Assembly: GCA_030052745.1 (NCBI GenBank)
Contig: JANBVO010000016.1
Location: 648,700 to 712,699, forward strand
Length of the DNA: 64,000 bases
Direction: 5' to 3'
Source of the DNA: Pleurostoma richardsiae
Lineage: Eukaryota; Ascomycota; Sordariomycetes; Calosphaeriales; Pleurostomataceae
Each line of letters begins with the position of its first letter. Position 1 is the first letter of the stretch. The translations under genes and the position numbers were made by a program. The notes below the pieces were generated by a model, which was not told the origin of the DNA, did not search any database, and saw nothing but the letters and a program-made list of their open reading frames with translations. Below are positions 1 to 10,729 of this stretch, piece after piece.

Positions 1-465
1 TTCCATGGCGAGGTTTTCTAGAAACAAGTGCACCGGGCAGATCAGAGCCCGGGATTCTCGAGTGCAATTCCCAGGTCCGATTGCCCGGTGCTAGGTAGCT
101 CATCTAGGGAGCAGCAGGGCCGGCGTAGCCTCTCCGATGCACACGCGGATCTATGTCCGGACCGACTGCACATCGCAGACGCCGGTTCCGACTTTCTATG
201 CCCGATCCCACTATATCCGATCCGACTTGATATGTCAGTATGTCCGATCGACCAAGTGTCTGCTGCGGCATGCCAGTGTGACAAATGAAAAACAAAAAAT
301 GCCCGTTGTGTTAGGGGAGTCAGCACGATATCATATGTGATTGAATTCGTAGATCGGCATTGATCCTGCGATGTTTGCCTTTTTGTTGTTAAGCACACCT
401 GCGCAGACCCCCCTGCTGTTACGCCTCAAGCCAAGGTAGCGCTGTATATTCATCTTAATCTTGTC
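1..465. other. Left edge, no gene seen
   Basis: No open frame here resembles a known protein or continues off the left edge in a convincing way. The last part is the leader of the gluconokinase gene. Confidence 0.5.
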
Positions 466-1092
466 ATGACGACCCAGCCGCTCGAACTCAAGACGATTTT
501 TGTTGTCGGTGGCCCAGCCGGCTCTGGAAAGACAACTGTTGCGACCTACCTCTCGCAAGAACTCGCAATTCCGTATCTTGAGGGAGATGACGTATGTCCT
601 ATTCTCTTGACTTGGCCACTGCAAGGCTCGTGTTGACATGCGCAGTACCACAGCGCAGCCAACAAGGTCAAGATGGGTAGTGGCATACCACTGACCGACG
701 GCGACCGATGGGACTGGCTCATTACCCTCCGCAACGCAGCCACGACGCAGTTACAACAGTCCAAAGCCATCATTATCACCTGCTCTTGCCTGCGACGCAG
801 ATACCGCGATGTCTTCCGAATAGCGTCCTACAACTACCCGGCCGTGCAAGTGCATTTCATCTACCTCAAGCTTGATGAGGAGCGCCTACAAGCAAGAATC
901 ACGGCGCGTGTGGGTCATTACATGAAGGAGAGCATGGTACGCAGCCAGATAGAAAGTCTTGAAGAGCCCGCGCAGGACGAGTTTGATGTGGTCAAGGTCG
1001 ACGTCCGGCGAGATCAGGTGGCCGTCTGCAAAGATGCCCTGGCAAGAGTCCGGGCAAAATTGAACGAGTACGAGATGTACGTAAATCGATAA
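466..1092 (+). CDS. Gluconokinase (thermoresistant GntK family)
   Basis: Two exons, 466-591 and 646-1092, with a 54-base intron (GTATGT...CGCAG), give 190 residues. The protein would phosphorylate D-gluconate to 6-phosphogluconate with ATP in the cytosol. A P-loop GPAGSGKT lies at residues 16-23. The family signature follows across the splice: LEGDDYH, then AANKVKM, SGIPLTDGDRW and a CSCLRRRYRD segment. The splice joins LEGDD to YHSAANK, which restores the conserved gluconate-binding region. Length is normal for the family. The gene converges on the SDR at 1113-1961 with only 20 bases between stops. Gluconokinase beside an SDR could mean gluconate or ketogluconate use, but this is inference. 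Confidence 0.88.
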
Positions 1093-1112
1093 CAAGGAAC
1101 GTTATAAACGGG

Positions 1113-1961
1113 CTAGACTACCGGAATGCTCCCACCATTTGCGCTGATCTTGCTACCCGTGATCCATCTGCCATCTCTGCTGCACAGGAATCCCACCACA
1201 TGGGCTACATCATCGGGCTTGCCTAACCGCGGTATGGCTTGTTTGCCCACCCAAAAGTCTTGCAGTTCCTCCCACACCTGCGGTCCATACTGCTTCACTC
1301 CCCCTGTTTCTGTCAGACCCGTGAGCACGCTGTTCGCTGTGGTTCCAGCCATGAAGTCAAAAGCAGGATTCTTTCCGCCGAACGCATTGGCATAACAGCG
1401 AGCCATTGCTTCATTCGCTGCCTTTGTCGAGGCGTAGATGGTGACTGCAGGCTCGCAGTTGACGCTCTCGGCGCTGCTAATGAAGATGATTCTGCTTTCC
1501 CTTCGGAAGTATCGTCTCTTGACCAACTCATCCATGATCATTGCTGGTGTCCGAATATTGCATAGCAACAATCTGTCCAGTGTGGCCGCCTCGAGCTCGC
1601 CAGGGAATGTGCGATCGGTTATCGCTGCATTGTTGATAAATATATCTGTGTGGCTGTTAAATTCTCTCTCAATTGCATCCGCGATCTTTGTGTGCGCATT
1701 GGAGTCCTCCAAGGAGACGGCGTGATGAACAACCTTCGGAGGCTGGTTCTCGCAGTGTGCATAAATGCCGCTGACCTCCTCGCGCAGCTCATCGATATGC
1801 TTTCTGCCGCCTGTGGATGTAGCTAGAATTCCTGCACCACGCTTTGCAAGGTGAAGCGCAATCGCGTAACCAATGCCTCTTGTCGCTCCTGTGACAATTG
1901 CCACTTTCCCCGCGAGATCTTGCTCGCGACAATGAGGTCCCGGACTCTGATCGTCTGGCAT
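1113..1961 (-). CDS. Short-chain dehydrogenase/reductase
   Basis: An intronless frame of 282 residues with all classical SDR marks. The cofactor motif TGATRGIG lies at about 24-31, NNAA at 110-113, and the catalytic Ser at about 162-163. Y176-A-S-T-K180 provides the catalytic Tyr and Lys. A C-terminal GSKISANGGS segment is typical of 3-oxoacyl-ACP-reductase-like SDRs. It should use NAD(P)H in the cytosol. Substrate is unknown; convergence with a gluconokinase makes a gluconate or keto-sugar oxidoreductase possible. Start is the only ATG in frame near the N-terminus. Confidence 0.85.
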   Translation of the reverse strand: MPDDQSPGPHCREQDLAGKVAIVTGATRGIGYAIALHLAKRGAGILATSTGGRKHIDELREEVSGIYAHCENQPPKVVHHAVSLEDSNAHTKIADAIEREFNSHTDIFINNAAITDRTFPGELEAATLDRLLLCNIRTPAMIMDELVKRRYFRRESRIIFISSAESVNCEPAVTIYASTKAANEAMARCYANAFGGKNPAFDFMAGTTANSVLTGLTETGGVKQYGPQVWEELQDFWVGKQAIPRLGKPDDVAHVVGFLCSRDGRWITGSKISANGGSIPVV

Positions 1962-3649
1962 CTCGCTCGTGACTTCTGCTTGGAAGAATGCGAGTCGGGC
2001 GTAGAATTGAGTTTGTGTTTCTTCAAGCTTAGTCGGTAAAGATAGCTTCCATAAGTATTATTCTTCATAGAACGATACAGAGCCCGACCTGGGACATCTT
2101 TTTCTACACCGTATGAGCTCTTCAAGCGGCACCGCGGGGAAAGGAGTCGAAAAGCTGGTGTCCCTGTTTCCACGCAGTGTAACTGGGCCAGGTGGACAAT
2201 ACGTTATACCCGACCGGACATAAAATATCCGGCACTAGGTTACGGAATAGTTTACGGCGGATTTGTTCGTACACATTCCAGAGTACGGAGGTGGTATGCA
2301 ATGCCTGTAACTTTGCCTGTGTTACTGACCATCTGAGTACTCACCTCGGGACATGGCACGCTGGCATGGATCCGGTACGGCGGCACCAGACCGCTGAGGC
2401 TGTTCGACAGCTCGGCAATCTCATCCGCAGCCAGGCGCAGCTGACAAGGATTGCGTTTTCCGCCGCCTTCCATTGAGCCGATCCCATATCTCGGGGCCCC
2501 GAGGACGAACGGGTTGAAGTATCGGTTGTGCCCTTATGTCACAAGCGATGTGAGAATGAGAAGGAGCGCTCCTTCTACACTCAGTGGTTTTGAGAGAAGA
2601 CCCAGGATAAATAATTTGTCCAGAACCCACGTCGAAAGATGTGGTGAGACGTCCTTTCGACCAGGGCAGACGAGTGCGACGGATGCTCTCCCACCCTTAA
2701 ATCGTCTGCCACGGCGCATCTCTCCCACTGCAGTGCCCGCGTCCTTTTTATAGAAACATATATAGCTTTCGCCTCTACTTGAGCCGCGATATGGTTTTCG
2801 TCAACCCCGCGTTTCATCGTTAGGATTGAATGTTGATCTGGCCGGGCAATTGGGCTGGCAAACAAATAAGTGGCAGCAATGTCACCTTTCGGTTACGGTC
2901 GTTGGAACTCCCGGTCAGGCCTGCCACCACTGAGCCGTACCTGACCTCCACCCCCAAGTCATATAAAGAGATGGCTCAAGGGGCCAGTTCGCCGAACAAG
3001 GCCTTGGCTATGGCGGTCTAGGCCTGGACCGGCTACATGACTAGCCACATAATTGGGTACCTGTAAAAGACCGTGACCGGGCCAGCCTTCCTGTTTTAAG
3101 TTTTAGGGAACCGTATAGGGTTTATTTAGAGCTGTTTGATAATAACTCGGAAAATAATTAGTAAATTGAAACTTGGAGATCTTCTATCCTGTCCGGAGGC
3201 GGAACCGGAGGACATGCATCCCTGAGATGAAATAGGACCCCTGCTGGCTGAATAATCGTTATCATTCTAATTAATAACGTTCTGCGGGTGCATTGGCCGG
3301 TCGGAGTTAACAGTTCCACCGATTCCGGCCAGCTCACTTGTATTTAAGTTTAAAAATATAAATCAAGATATACAATTTTTAATAGTACTTAATTAATTAG
3401 TTCATCGCTTAAATAACCTGTTTTTCTTATAGTAACGTAACCCACTGCGTATATATATAAGATTACTTCAATACGAATGGGGTCAAGGTCAACCTGATAA
3501 AAAATGGAATTATTCAATAGAGTCCGCTGTCGCCTAACGTAATCACCGCTAAGCTTGAATTCTTGGGTACGTTTCGGCAACTTCAGGCTAGTCCCTCAAC
3601 AAACGACAGTTGTGATGTCTACACAGCTGGGCCGCCTTTCCCACCAGAC
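1962..3649. other. Gene-free stretch with an AT-rich block
   Basis: No frame gives a recognisable protein. From about 3050 to 3560 the sequence becomes markedly AT-rich, with many TTAA, ATAT and TAAT runs, unlike the surrounding DNA. This could be a decayed repeat, possibly altered by repeat-induced point mutation, or simply spacer. Confidence 0.4.
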
Positions 3650-5279
3650 ATGCGCGCGACCCTTCGTAGGTCTTGTGACACCTGTATAAAGGCCAAGCAT
3701 GGCTGCGATCTCCGGACTCCCCGGTGCTCTCGGTGCATCAAGAGAAATTCCACATGTGTCTATGCGAATGAGCCCCTAACCTCACGAACAGCGGCATCTG
3801 CCTCATCTTCGGACATACCCGGGAGTACGGCGCTTGTCGTGAAGAGTGGTGGAAAAGGCTCTCCCACAGTCATACAGGATGAACCGGTCACAGCCTGGCT
3901 TCCGGAAAGCCCGGCACTAGCCTTGAACCCAGCACACGCATTGTTCGACCCATTTGACTCATATCCTCCAACGAGGCTTTCTAGCACACATATCAACCGT
4001 CTTATCCATCACTGTAATCCTTCTGCTCTCATTAATGCATCACTCTCGAAGACCCGACTGACCTAGCTAGTCCTGTCCAGTATTGCGTTTCAGTACTACC
4101 CCCTGGACCTCAATATGGAGTCAAACCCATTTGTCGTCTCGTGGTGGCCTCGTGCTCTCGCCGATCCGGCACTATTTCACGTTTCGTTACAGACGGCATC
4201 CCTTGACGAGGAACTGCGAGCTCAGAAGGGTTTCCCGATCTCAGAGCTGCTCATGTCCGACTCGGTATCCCTGGTGAGACGAAGGATTGAAGACCCATCA
4301 TTAGCGTTCCAGGACGAGACGATGAATTCTGTAGTTACCTTGGCCGCAATCGAGGTCAGAATCCCTGCTCCTATGTGTATTAGGTTCCGCTTCTAATGCC
4401 CCGTATGAACAGCATGGCAAAGGGAATGTGGAGATCAGCAGAATGCATATTGGCGGCGTCAAACGAATGGTTACCATTAGAGGCGGGATCGAGGAGATAT
4501 ATCACACAAGTCCACTCACAGCCAGAATGGTATCCTGGTGAGTGCGCCACATATGAACAGTGAAGAAGTGTCACTAAACAGCGCAATCTAGGGTATCTCT
4601 GCTTGTTACCGGAGCTCCTCAGTTTGGAGTTCAGGATGATTTCGGCTCAGGAGCTGGGATCCCTCCAACACCGCAATGGAAGCTGGCAGCGACCGGTCGA
4701 GATTCCCAGCCAAGAAGCTCACATGACCTCGATGTCGAGCCTTCTATATACGACATCCTAGAGCGACTCCGCGGTGTATTGCACCGACAAGGACCTTCAC
4801 CCTTAGCAAGCACCGAGCTACATGACTTAACATGTTTTGTCCTGCACAGACTGTTGTTATTACCTCCGTTCTCGCCTTCAAATCCGAGACGATCAGTCAT
4901 TTCCGAATGCCTTCGATACGCGCTAGCGCTTTTCATGTTGCTTATACATGGGACGACGTATTACTCCCACCTGGACCTTGCAAATATCTTGGTGCAGCAG
5001 CTTCGGAGTTATCACGAGGCCTTGGCCCAGACAAACTATGAGCATGGTCCACTCAGCATCTGGATTCTCTCCGTCGGTATGGCATCTGCTATTCACCCAG
5101 CAGACTGCCAGTGGTTCATAGATCAGGCTTGCTCAGCTACCATAAATCTAGGCTTAAGAACGTGGGATGATATCCTCACATATCTAGAGGTCATTCTCTG
5201 GATGAGGAGAGAGCAGGACAAAATCATCCAGCAAAGGTGGGAGGAGATCTTGGGCATTGTGACGAAACAGGCTCACTAG
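3650..5279 (+). CDS. Zn(II)2Cys6 transcription factor
   Basis: Four exons are proposed: 3650-4013, 4071-4354, 4413-4537 and 4592-5279, giving 486 residues. The zinc cluster is C9-x2-C12-x6-C19-x6-C26-x2-C29-x6-C36, right at the N-terminus. The first intron (57 bases, GTAATC...CTAG) removes an in-frame TAG at 4064 and joins NRLIHHF to a hydrophobic LSSIAFQYYPLDLN segment. Later exons carry a helical middle region like the fungal-specific TF domain (VVTLAAIE, then a GGVKRMVTIRGG stretch). No upstream ATG is in frame. The gene ends 822 bases before the CYP61-like P450 on the same strand, so it may regulate it. Targets are unknown. Confidence 0.78.
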
Positions 5280-6101
5280 GTCTGCCTCTTTCATCCCGCA
5301 CTCTCGGTCAAGGCAGCGAGATTCCGAGATTATGTACACGCCAACCGAAACCCACGTCGACGTTGGTCTTTCATGCAAGTTCTTTGGCACCTGATCTCAC
5401 CCTATTGACCAGATATCCCTTCCACCTGTCCACAAACTCCTCTTTCTAACTCCAGCGCATTTGTGCTTAGTGGTGGCGTTGGGCACTTGGAGCAGCCCAG
5501 CACGTCGAGCAAAACAGGTCTCAGTCGCGCGAGAGATGCTGTCCATGCCGGTCCCAAGCCATGCCCACACAACCCTGATCCCACCCCGGACTTCCCGCAG
5601 GCCCATGCACACAATGGTGATCTTGCCGGTGGATCACAGTTCGGAGTCTAAAACTAAATAGGACTAGACTCCGCACGTTGAAAGCATGCCATCAGGGATG
5701 TTCAAGATTCGGCATAGCGCGACAGGTTGGGCGCGCCTCGTCTCCCTCCGGAGTCTAGTCCCTGTTCGGTCACACAGCAGTATCATAGGAAGTCTTGGGT
5801 GAGAGAATCTTCAACTCACAGTGATGAAGCCCCGGCGTCTGTCCATCATTTCGGATAGACGGACTCGTATCAGCTCATTTCTTCCCTAGATCAGATCAAG
5901 CGCCCCCACATTCAATCCCCAATCTTGCAGTGGTTCAGAGCTCCCCTTCCCTGGTCAGCTTTTGAGATGATTGGGCCAAACAGGAAGCTGGGTGGCTCCT
6001 GGTCCTCAAGTCCTCTATTCCTATAAGAGGCTCTCGTTACCCAAACCTGTTCGACATGGCAAGCGAAGTTTCGTCTGTTTTGGGACGGCATCCTGACCAA
6101 A
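5280..6101. promoter_or_regulatory. Upstream region of CYP61-like P450 with inverted repeats
   Basis: No gene is seen. The segment holds three copies of CGGAGTCTA, two of them as a perfect 13-base inverted pair, described separately. The rest should hold the promoter and leader of the P450 that begins at 6102. Confidence 0.5.
5642..5761. repeat. 13-bp inverted repeat plus third copy (CGGAGTCTA)
   Basis: GGACTAGACTCCG at 5661-5673 is the exact reverse complement of CGGAGTCTAGTCC at 5749-5761. A shorter copy, CGGAGTCTA, sits at 5642-5650. CGG triplets in paired arrangement suit binding by a Zn2Cys6 dimer, and the site lies about 340-460 bases upstream of the P450 start. A small mobile-element end pair is the alternative. 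Confidence 0.55.
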
Positions 6102-7923
6102 ATGATAGCCACAATTGTCGAACACAGTGCTGCGTTCTCTGTTGAGAACGGAAGCTATCTTGCGCTGCAAGATGCGCCGAGCCAGGTAGCCGGCGTCCTT
6201 ACCAGCTGGTTTTCTGGGTGGAGTGCTTCGCAGATCATTGTCACGGTGTTGCTAACCCTCGTTGTGTATGATCAAGGTACGCACTTGAGGCTCTTGAATT
6301 TGGCCTTGATGCTGACTCCCTCGCAGTCATGTATATCAAACGGAAAGGCTCAATCGCTGGACCTCAGCTCAAAATCCCCTTCATGGGACCTTTCATCCAA
6401 GCACTTCACCCAAAATTCGATGCTTATCTCGCCCAATGGGCCAGTGGGCCTCTCAGCTGTGTTTCTGTGTTCCACAAGTACGTGACCTTTCTGACTATCC
6501 CGCGCGCTGTTCTGGAAGGTTGCCAATGCTGACCGGGCGGCATCACAGGTTTGTTGTCCTAGCCTCGGACCGTGACATTGCACACAAAGTCTTCAAGTCA
6601 CCATCGTACGCGAGACCTTGTATAGTTCCCATTGCGGAGGATATCATGCGCCCGACATCGTGGGTCTTCCTCACAGGGAAGGTCCACGCAGAGTTTCGTC
6701 GAGGATTGACCGGCCTCTTCACCAACAAAGCGCTGAGCACATACCTCCCGATTCAGGAGAAGGTCTACGCCGCTTATTTCGCCAAATTCGTCGCGGCTAC
6801 CGAAGCCAACGAGGGGAAGCCAATGGAATTCATGGGGCTCTTTAGAGAGATCAACTGCGCGCTCTCATGTCGAACTTTCTTTGGGGATTACATCTCCCAG
6901 GACGCGGTCAAGAAGATTGCCGACGACTTTTATCTCGTGACCGCGGCTCTCGAGCTTGTCAACATTCCATTCTCCATTCATGTCCCCTTTACTAAGTGCT
7001 GGTGGGGGAAGCGCATCGCAGATGCTGTCCAAGCCGAATTCACAAAGTGTGCTGCCGCGTGCAAGGCCAACATGGCCTCCGGCGCTGAGCCGACATGCAT
7101 AGTGGACCAGTGGGTTCTACATATGATGGAGTCCAAGGAATACCACGAAAAGATCGCCGCCGGGGAGGTGGGGGCTGAGAAGCCCACGAATCTCATTCGA
7201 GAGTTCACAGACGAAGAGATTGGACAGACGATGTTCACGTTCCTCTTCGCGTCCCAAGATGCATCGAGCAGTGCCACTACTTGGCTTTTCCAGATCCTCG
7301 CCCAGAGACCGGACGTCCTCGATCGCCTCCGGGAAGAGAACCTCGCCATACGTGGGGGTGACAAAGATCGACCGTTTGATCTGGCGATGTTCGAGTCGCT
7401 CACTTATACCAACGCCGTGGTGAAAGAGCTACTCCGCTACCGTCCACCGGTCATCTTCGTGCCATATCTTGCCACGCAGGCGTTTCCGGTCACCCCAAGC
7501 TACACTGTCCCGAAGGGCGCAATGGTTGTCCCGTCCTGCTATCCGGCACTTCATGACCCGGTCGCCTATCCCAATCCGGATGTCTTTGATCCAGACCGCT
7601 GGATCACAGGTGATGCCGAGTCCAAGACCAAGAATTGGCTCGTGTTTGGCGCTGGCGCGCACGACTGTCTTGCACGGAAGTACGTGCCACTTACCATGGC
7701 GGCCATGATCGGCAAAGCCGCACTGGAAGTCGACTGGGTGCACCATGCTACAAGCCGTTCGGAAGAGATCAGGGTGTTTGCTACGCTGTTCCCCATGGTA
7801 CGTCTCTCATTTCCTACATCCTGGTGCCAGGAAGGGTTCACCAATCGCTTCGTATGCTAATCATGTGTTAAGGATGGATGCCAGCTTACTTTCACGAAGA
7901 GGAATGGACCAACTCGACCTTGA
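6102..7923 (+). CDS. Sterol C-22 desaturase-like cytochrome P450 (CYP61/ERG5 family)
   Basis: Exons 6102-6276, 6327-6477, 6549-7797 and 7873-7923 give 541 residues, normal for ERG5. An N-terminal membrane segment is encoded in exon 1 (ASQIIVTVLLTLVVY). The I-helix LFASQDASSSATTWLFQ closely follows the ERG5 pattern. ExxR is KELLRYRP, with DRW downstream. The haem loop is FGAGAHDCLARKY. The Cys is present, but the residue two after it is Ala where ERG5 proteins usually have Gly; Ala is still allowed by the general P450 pattern. The short last exon ends DGCQLTF, matching the ERG5 C-terminus. ERG5 makes the C22-C23 double bond of ergosterol in the ER. As this copy sits among accessory genes it may be a paralogue with a changed substrate or a resistance copy. 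Confidence 0.85.
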
Positions 7924-8072
7924 AGGTCCAAGCTCTCAGTGATCAGCAGCCTACATGCATTCTATTGAGTTGGGTTCGACGCCTGCGGGCAGATCTGATG
8001 CGTGCTCATACGTGCCACAATGTCTCTTCCGTGCCTGGCGAGACTAACAAAGGTGTGGAGAGATAACAGCTG

Positions 8073-8825
8073 TTAAACCTTCGCGTTGGCCTGCAGGCAT
8101 GAAATAATCAGACCTGTCGACATGACATCTCCAAATATAGAATAAAAGGCAGCGAGAGATGCGTTGTGCTCCTCATCGGTAGATGCGGCATTGCCATCGC
8201 TGACCATGATCGTCTTGTAGTTCAACATCATAGCATCCCGAGCCGTTGACTCGCAGCACACATTGGTGACTGTGCCGGTGATAAGCAGCGTGTCCAACCC
8301 ACGGGCCTTGAGGATATCATGCAGCTCCGACGACCCTTGAATGAAAGCGCTGAAGCGTTGTTTCTCGACTACCAGGTCCTCGGGCTTGACCTCAAGTCCA
8401 GCCCATAGTTCCCATCCTTTGCTACCGCGAGATAGAGCCCCGATACGCTTCGTAGTCCAATGCGGCAGTGACATACTATCTAGGATGGACCATTCAGAGC
8501 CACCCTCTTCTGTCCATATCGTCTGAATCCAGACCACCTTACCGCCAGTGCGCCGTACGGCAGAAGCTAGGCGGTTGACATTTGGCACGATGTCCTGTGC
8601 TGACTTGACGAACGCGTGCGCTACCCCTTCCATCATGAAGGCATTTTGCATGTCGACCACGATCAGCGCGGTCTTAGATGGCTCGAGGTCGTCAAAGATG
8701 TGTTCCTTGCCGCGGCGTGATACCACGCGGTCAATGGACCCCTGGGGGATCGCGATATTGTGCATGTTGACTAGGATGCCACGAGGTTGCCTGAGAGAGC
8801 GCAAGACTACAGCGGGGAAGTTCAT
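8073..8825 (-). CDS. Isochorismatase-fold cysteine hydrolase
   Basis: An intronless frame of 250 residues. The catalytic triad of the family is visible: D58 in VVDMQNAF, K155 in VEKQRFSAF, and C190 in GTVTNVCCESTARDA. The roughly 35-residue insert between Asp and Lys, rich in Trp, Ser and Gly, and the STARDAMMLNY run resemble the RutB / biuret / N-carbamoyl amidohydrolase side of the family rather than nicotinamidase. It probably hydrolyses an amide or carbamoyl C-N bond in the cytosol. It is convergent with the P450 (149 bases between) and starts the enzyme-rich block. The exact substrate cannot be read from sequence. Confidence 0.85.
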   Translation of the reverse strand: MNFPAVVLRSLRQPRGILVNMHNIAIPQGSIDRVVSRRGKEHIFDDLEPSKTALIVVDMQNAFMMEGVAHAFVKSAQDIVPNVNRLASAVRRTGGKVVWIQTIWTEEGGSEWSILDSMSLPHWTTKRIGALSRGSKGWELWAGLEVKPEDLVVEKQRFSAFIQGSSELHDILKARGLDTLLITGTVTNVCCESTARDAMMLNYKTIMVSDGNAASTDEEHNASLAAFYSIFGDVMSTGLIISCLQANAKV

Positions 8826-9193
8826 CGAAGTCTGGTTTATTCCCTATCGCCTCCCAGATGTGGACGGAGATCCGGATTCGGAGGCGTTCGGAAGTTGGCA
8901 TCCGATCGGCGTTCATCGATCGGGCAGGCCCGAAGCACTCCGATGAAGAGGGGCTGGCTGAACATCTTTCGTTATTATAACAACAGCAATACTTTCGTGT
9001 CGTAGCAGAAGATGACCTTGAATTGCCGAGCAGCAATTGCACCTTATATGACCTTTAGCCTTGTATTGTTCAAAAGTTGAAGCTCACTAGCGGAAGAAAT
9101 CATAAAGAGTTCGAAGCAATACCTCTCCTTCCCAAGCAGATCTTCAAGTTGTCTTGCCTTTGGATTCGTCTGCCCGTAGCCGCGACTGCCTCA
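8826..9193. other. Spacer upstream of the isochorismatase-fold gene
   Basis: No gene is seen. It holds the promoter of the hydrolase at 8825 and the 3' flank of the FAD monooxygenase. Several CGATCGG-type palindromes cluster at 8902-8930. Confidence 0.4.
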
Positions 9194-10729
9194 TCACCAA
9201 TAGCCACCTGCTAGTGGAGGCACAGCTACGTCGTCCAGTGAACCAGTGACGCCCTTCCTGATATCTTCCGTCACCTTTGGGAACTGCTCTCGTGCGAAAT
9301 GCAGAGGATCCCAAGGCTTCAACTTAGGGAACCGCTTTTTAGCCCAGAGCTCAGGGTCCGCCTCTATGGTGTCCCAGGGGATCTTATAGAAGGCGTCGCG
9401 GTTCACCTGCCCGCTCCTATGCACCGCGTTGGACCGGTGGTAGCGGATTCTCTGCGCTGCCTCCAGAGCCAGCTTGACGTCCCCTCCGGACTGTTCCAGG
9501 CAGTGCGCCACCGTCACCGCGTCCTCGAGAGCCTGAGACGCGCCCTGGCCCGCGGTGGGCAGGTTAGCGTGGGCGGCGTCTCCGATGAGGATCGTTCGGC
9601 CACCTTCGCTCGTCCACTTGTCTATGGCCGGGCGGTAGACGAGCTTGAAGTCGATGGTGCGCCCGACCGGCGTCACATCGAAGAGGGCGCGGGCGTCCTT
9701 GGCAGTGAAGTAATTGACCCATTTTTCGACATGCTCTCTTTCGGCCACATTGGACCAGGACTCGGTTGACTCCTTATCGTCCTAAGAGGAAGGCAACACT
9801 GATTAGGATCGAAATTTAACGTCCTGGGCGTGACTGCAGGGCTTACTGGATGGATGAGAACCCAGGCAATGTCTTTGCCTTGGTTCCAGACAAACAACAT
9901 CATGGAAAGATTGTCACACATCCAGAACCTGACAGTGTCTCTGTCTGAGTGGAACAGGTGCTGAAGGTCGGGATGACTTCTAGCCTCCTCGCTAGTCTTG
10001 AAGAAACTGCGAAAGACAGCCCAGCCACTTGAGTTTCCGTTTTTTTCTTCGTCGTTGAGGTGGAGGACCTGCTTCCTCGCAATGGACCGGGGCCCATCCG
10101 CGGCGATGACACAGTCGCCCCAGACAGTCTCTCCATTCGACAGAACCACACCTGCTCGATCCTCCTCTTCTTTGTACTCCACCGCGGCGACCCCGATTCT
10201 GGTGTCTTTCACCAGCGTCTTGGTGTATTCCAGGAAGATGGAGTGGATCTTACCACGGTGACCGGCGTAGGTTATGCTGTGCTCCCGCTCGTCCCGGGCC
10301 CATGGAACGTTTGTGAGGAACTTGCCATCAAATTTGCATAGTTCCATGGCCCTGATACGACTGCAACCGCTGTCGTGTATCAGTTGGCCCACTTTACCGT
10401 CGTCCCATCTGTTAATGATGCAGCCGGCATTGGCAAAGAAGTCGAGAATGTCTGGACAGGTTAACACATGCATCTGTTAGCTGATAGGTTAATATGGCGT
10501 GCCTTGCCTGTACGCTCTGCACTGGATTGTATGCCGACAGATGAGGAACGATGAATTCCTTCACGATCCAAGGGAAGAAAAGGGTCTGCTTACCTCCTTG
10601 GTTGTTTGAGTCCGGGTACTTCTCAACGATGGTCACATCCATGCCTCGCTGAGCGCATTCAATCGCTGCACCCAGACCGCCGAAGCCAGCCCCGACAATG
10701 ATTACTTTCAGAGGTTTGCCAACTGCCAT
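9194..10729 (-). CDS. FAD-dependent aromatic monooxygenase (salicylate hydroxylase-like)
   Basis: Exons on the minus strand are 10729-10594, 10451-9847 and 9781-9194, giving 442 residues. The Rossmann motif GAGFGGLGAA follows the start MAVGKPLKVIIV. The second FAD/NAD(P)H motif is AADGPRS, and the third is ILIGDAAHANLPTAGQGASQALEDA. These define class A flavoprotein hydroxylases, which insert one oxygen from O2 into a phenolic ring using NAD(P)H. Upstream frame extension beyond this ATG is not conserved-looking. The 142-base first intron is longer than its neighbours. The gene is divergent from the PLP enzyme at 11441, sharing a 711-base promoter region. Likely it prepares a ring for cleavage by the extradiol dioxygenase at 27279. 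Confidence 0.86.

Noticed and set aside
2451-2865. Overlapping short frames of about 100 codons
   Set aside because: No start context, motif or splice partners; both strands give equally poor frames.
4064-4066. In-frame stop in the first regulator, suggesting a pseudogene
   Set aside because: A 57-base GT-AG intron (4014-4070) with a CTGAC branch site removes it and joins the frames into a sensible hydrophobic segment.
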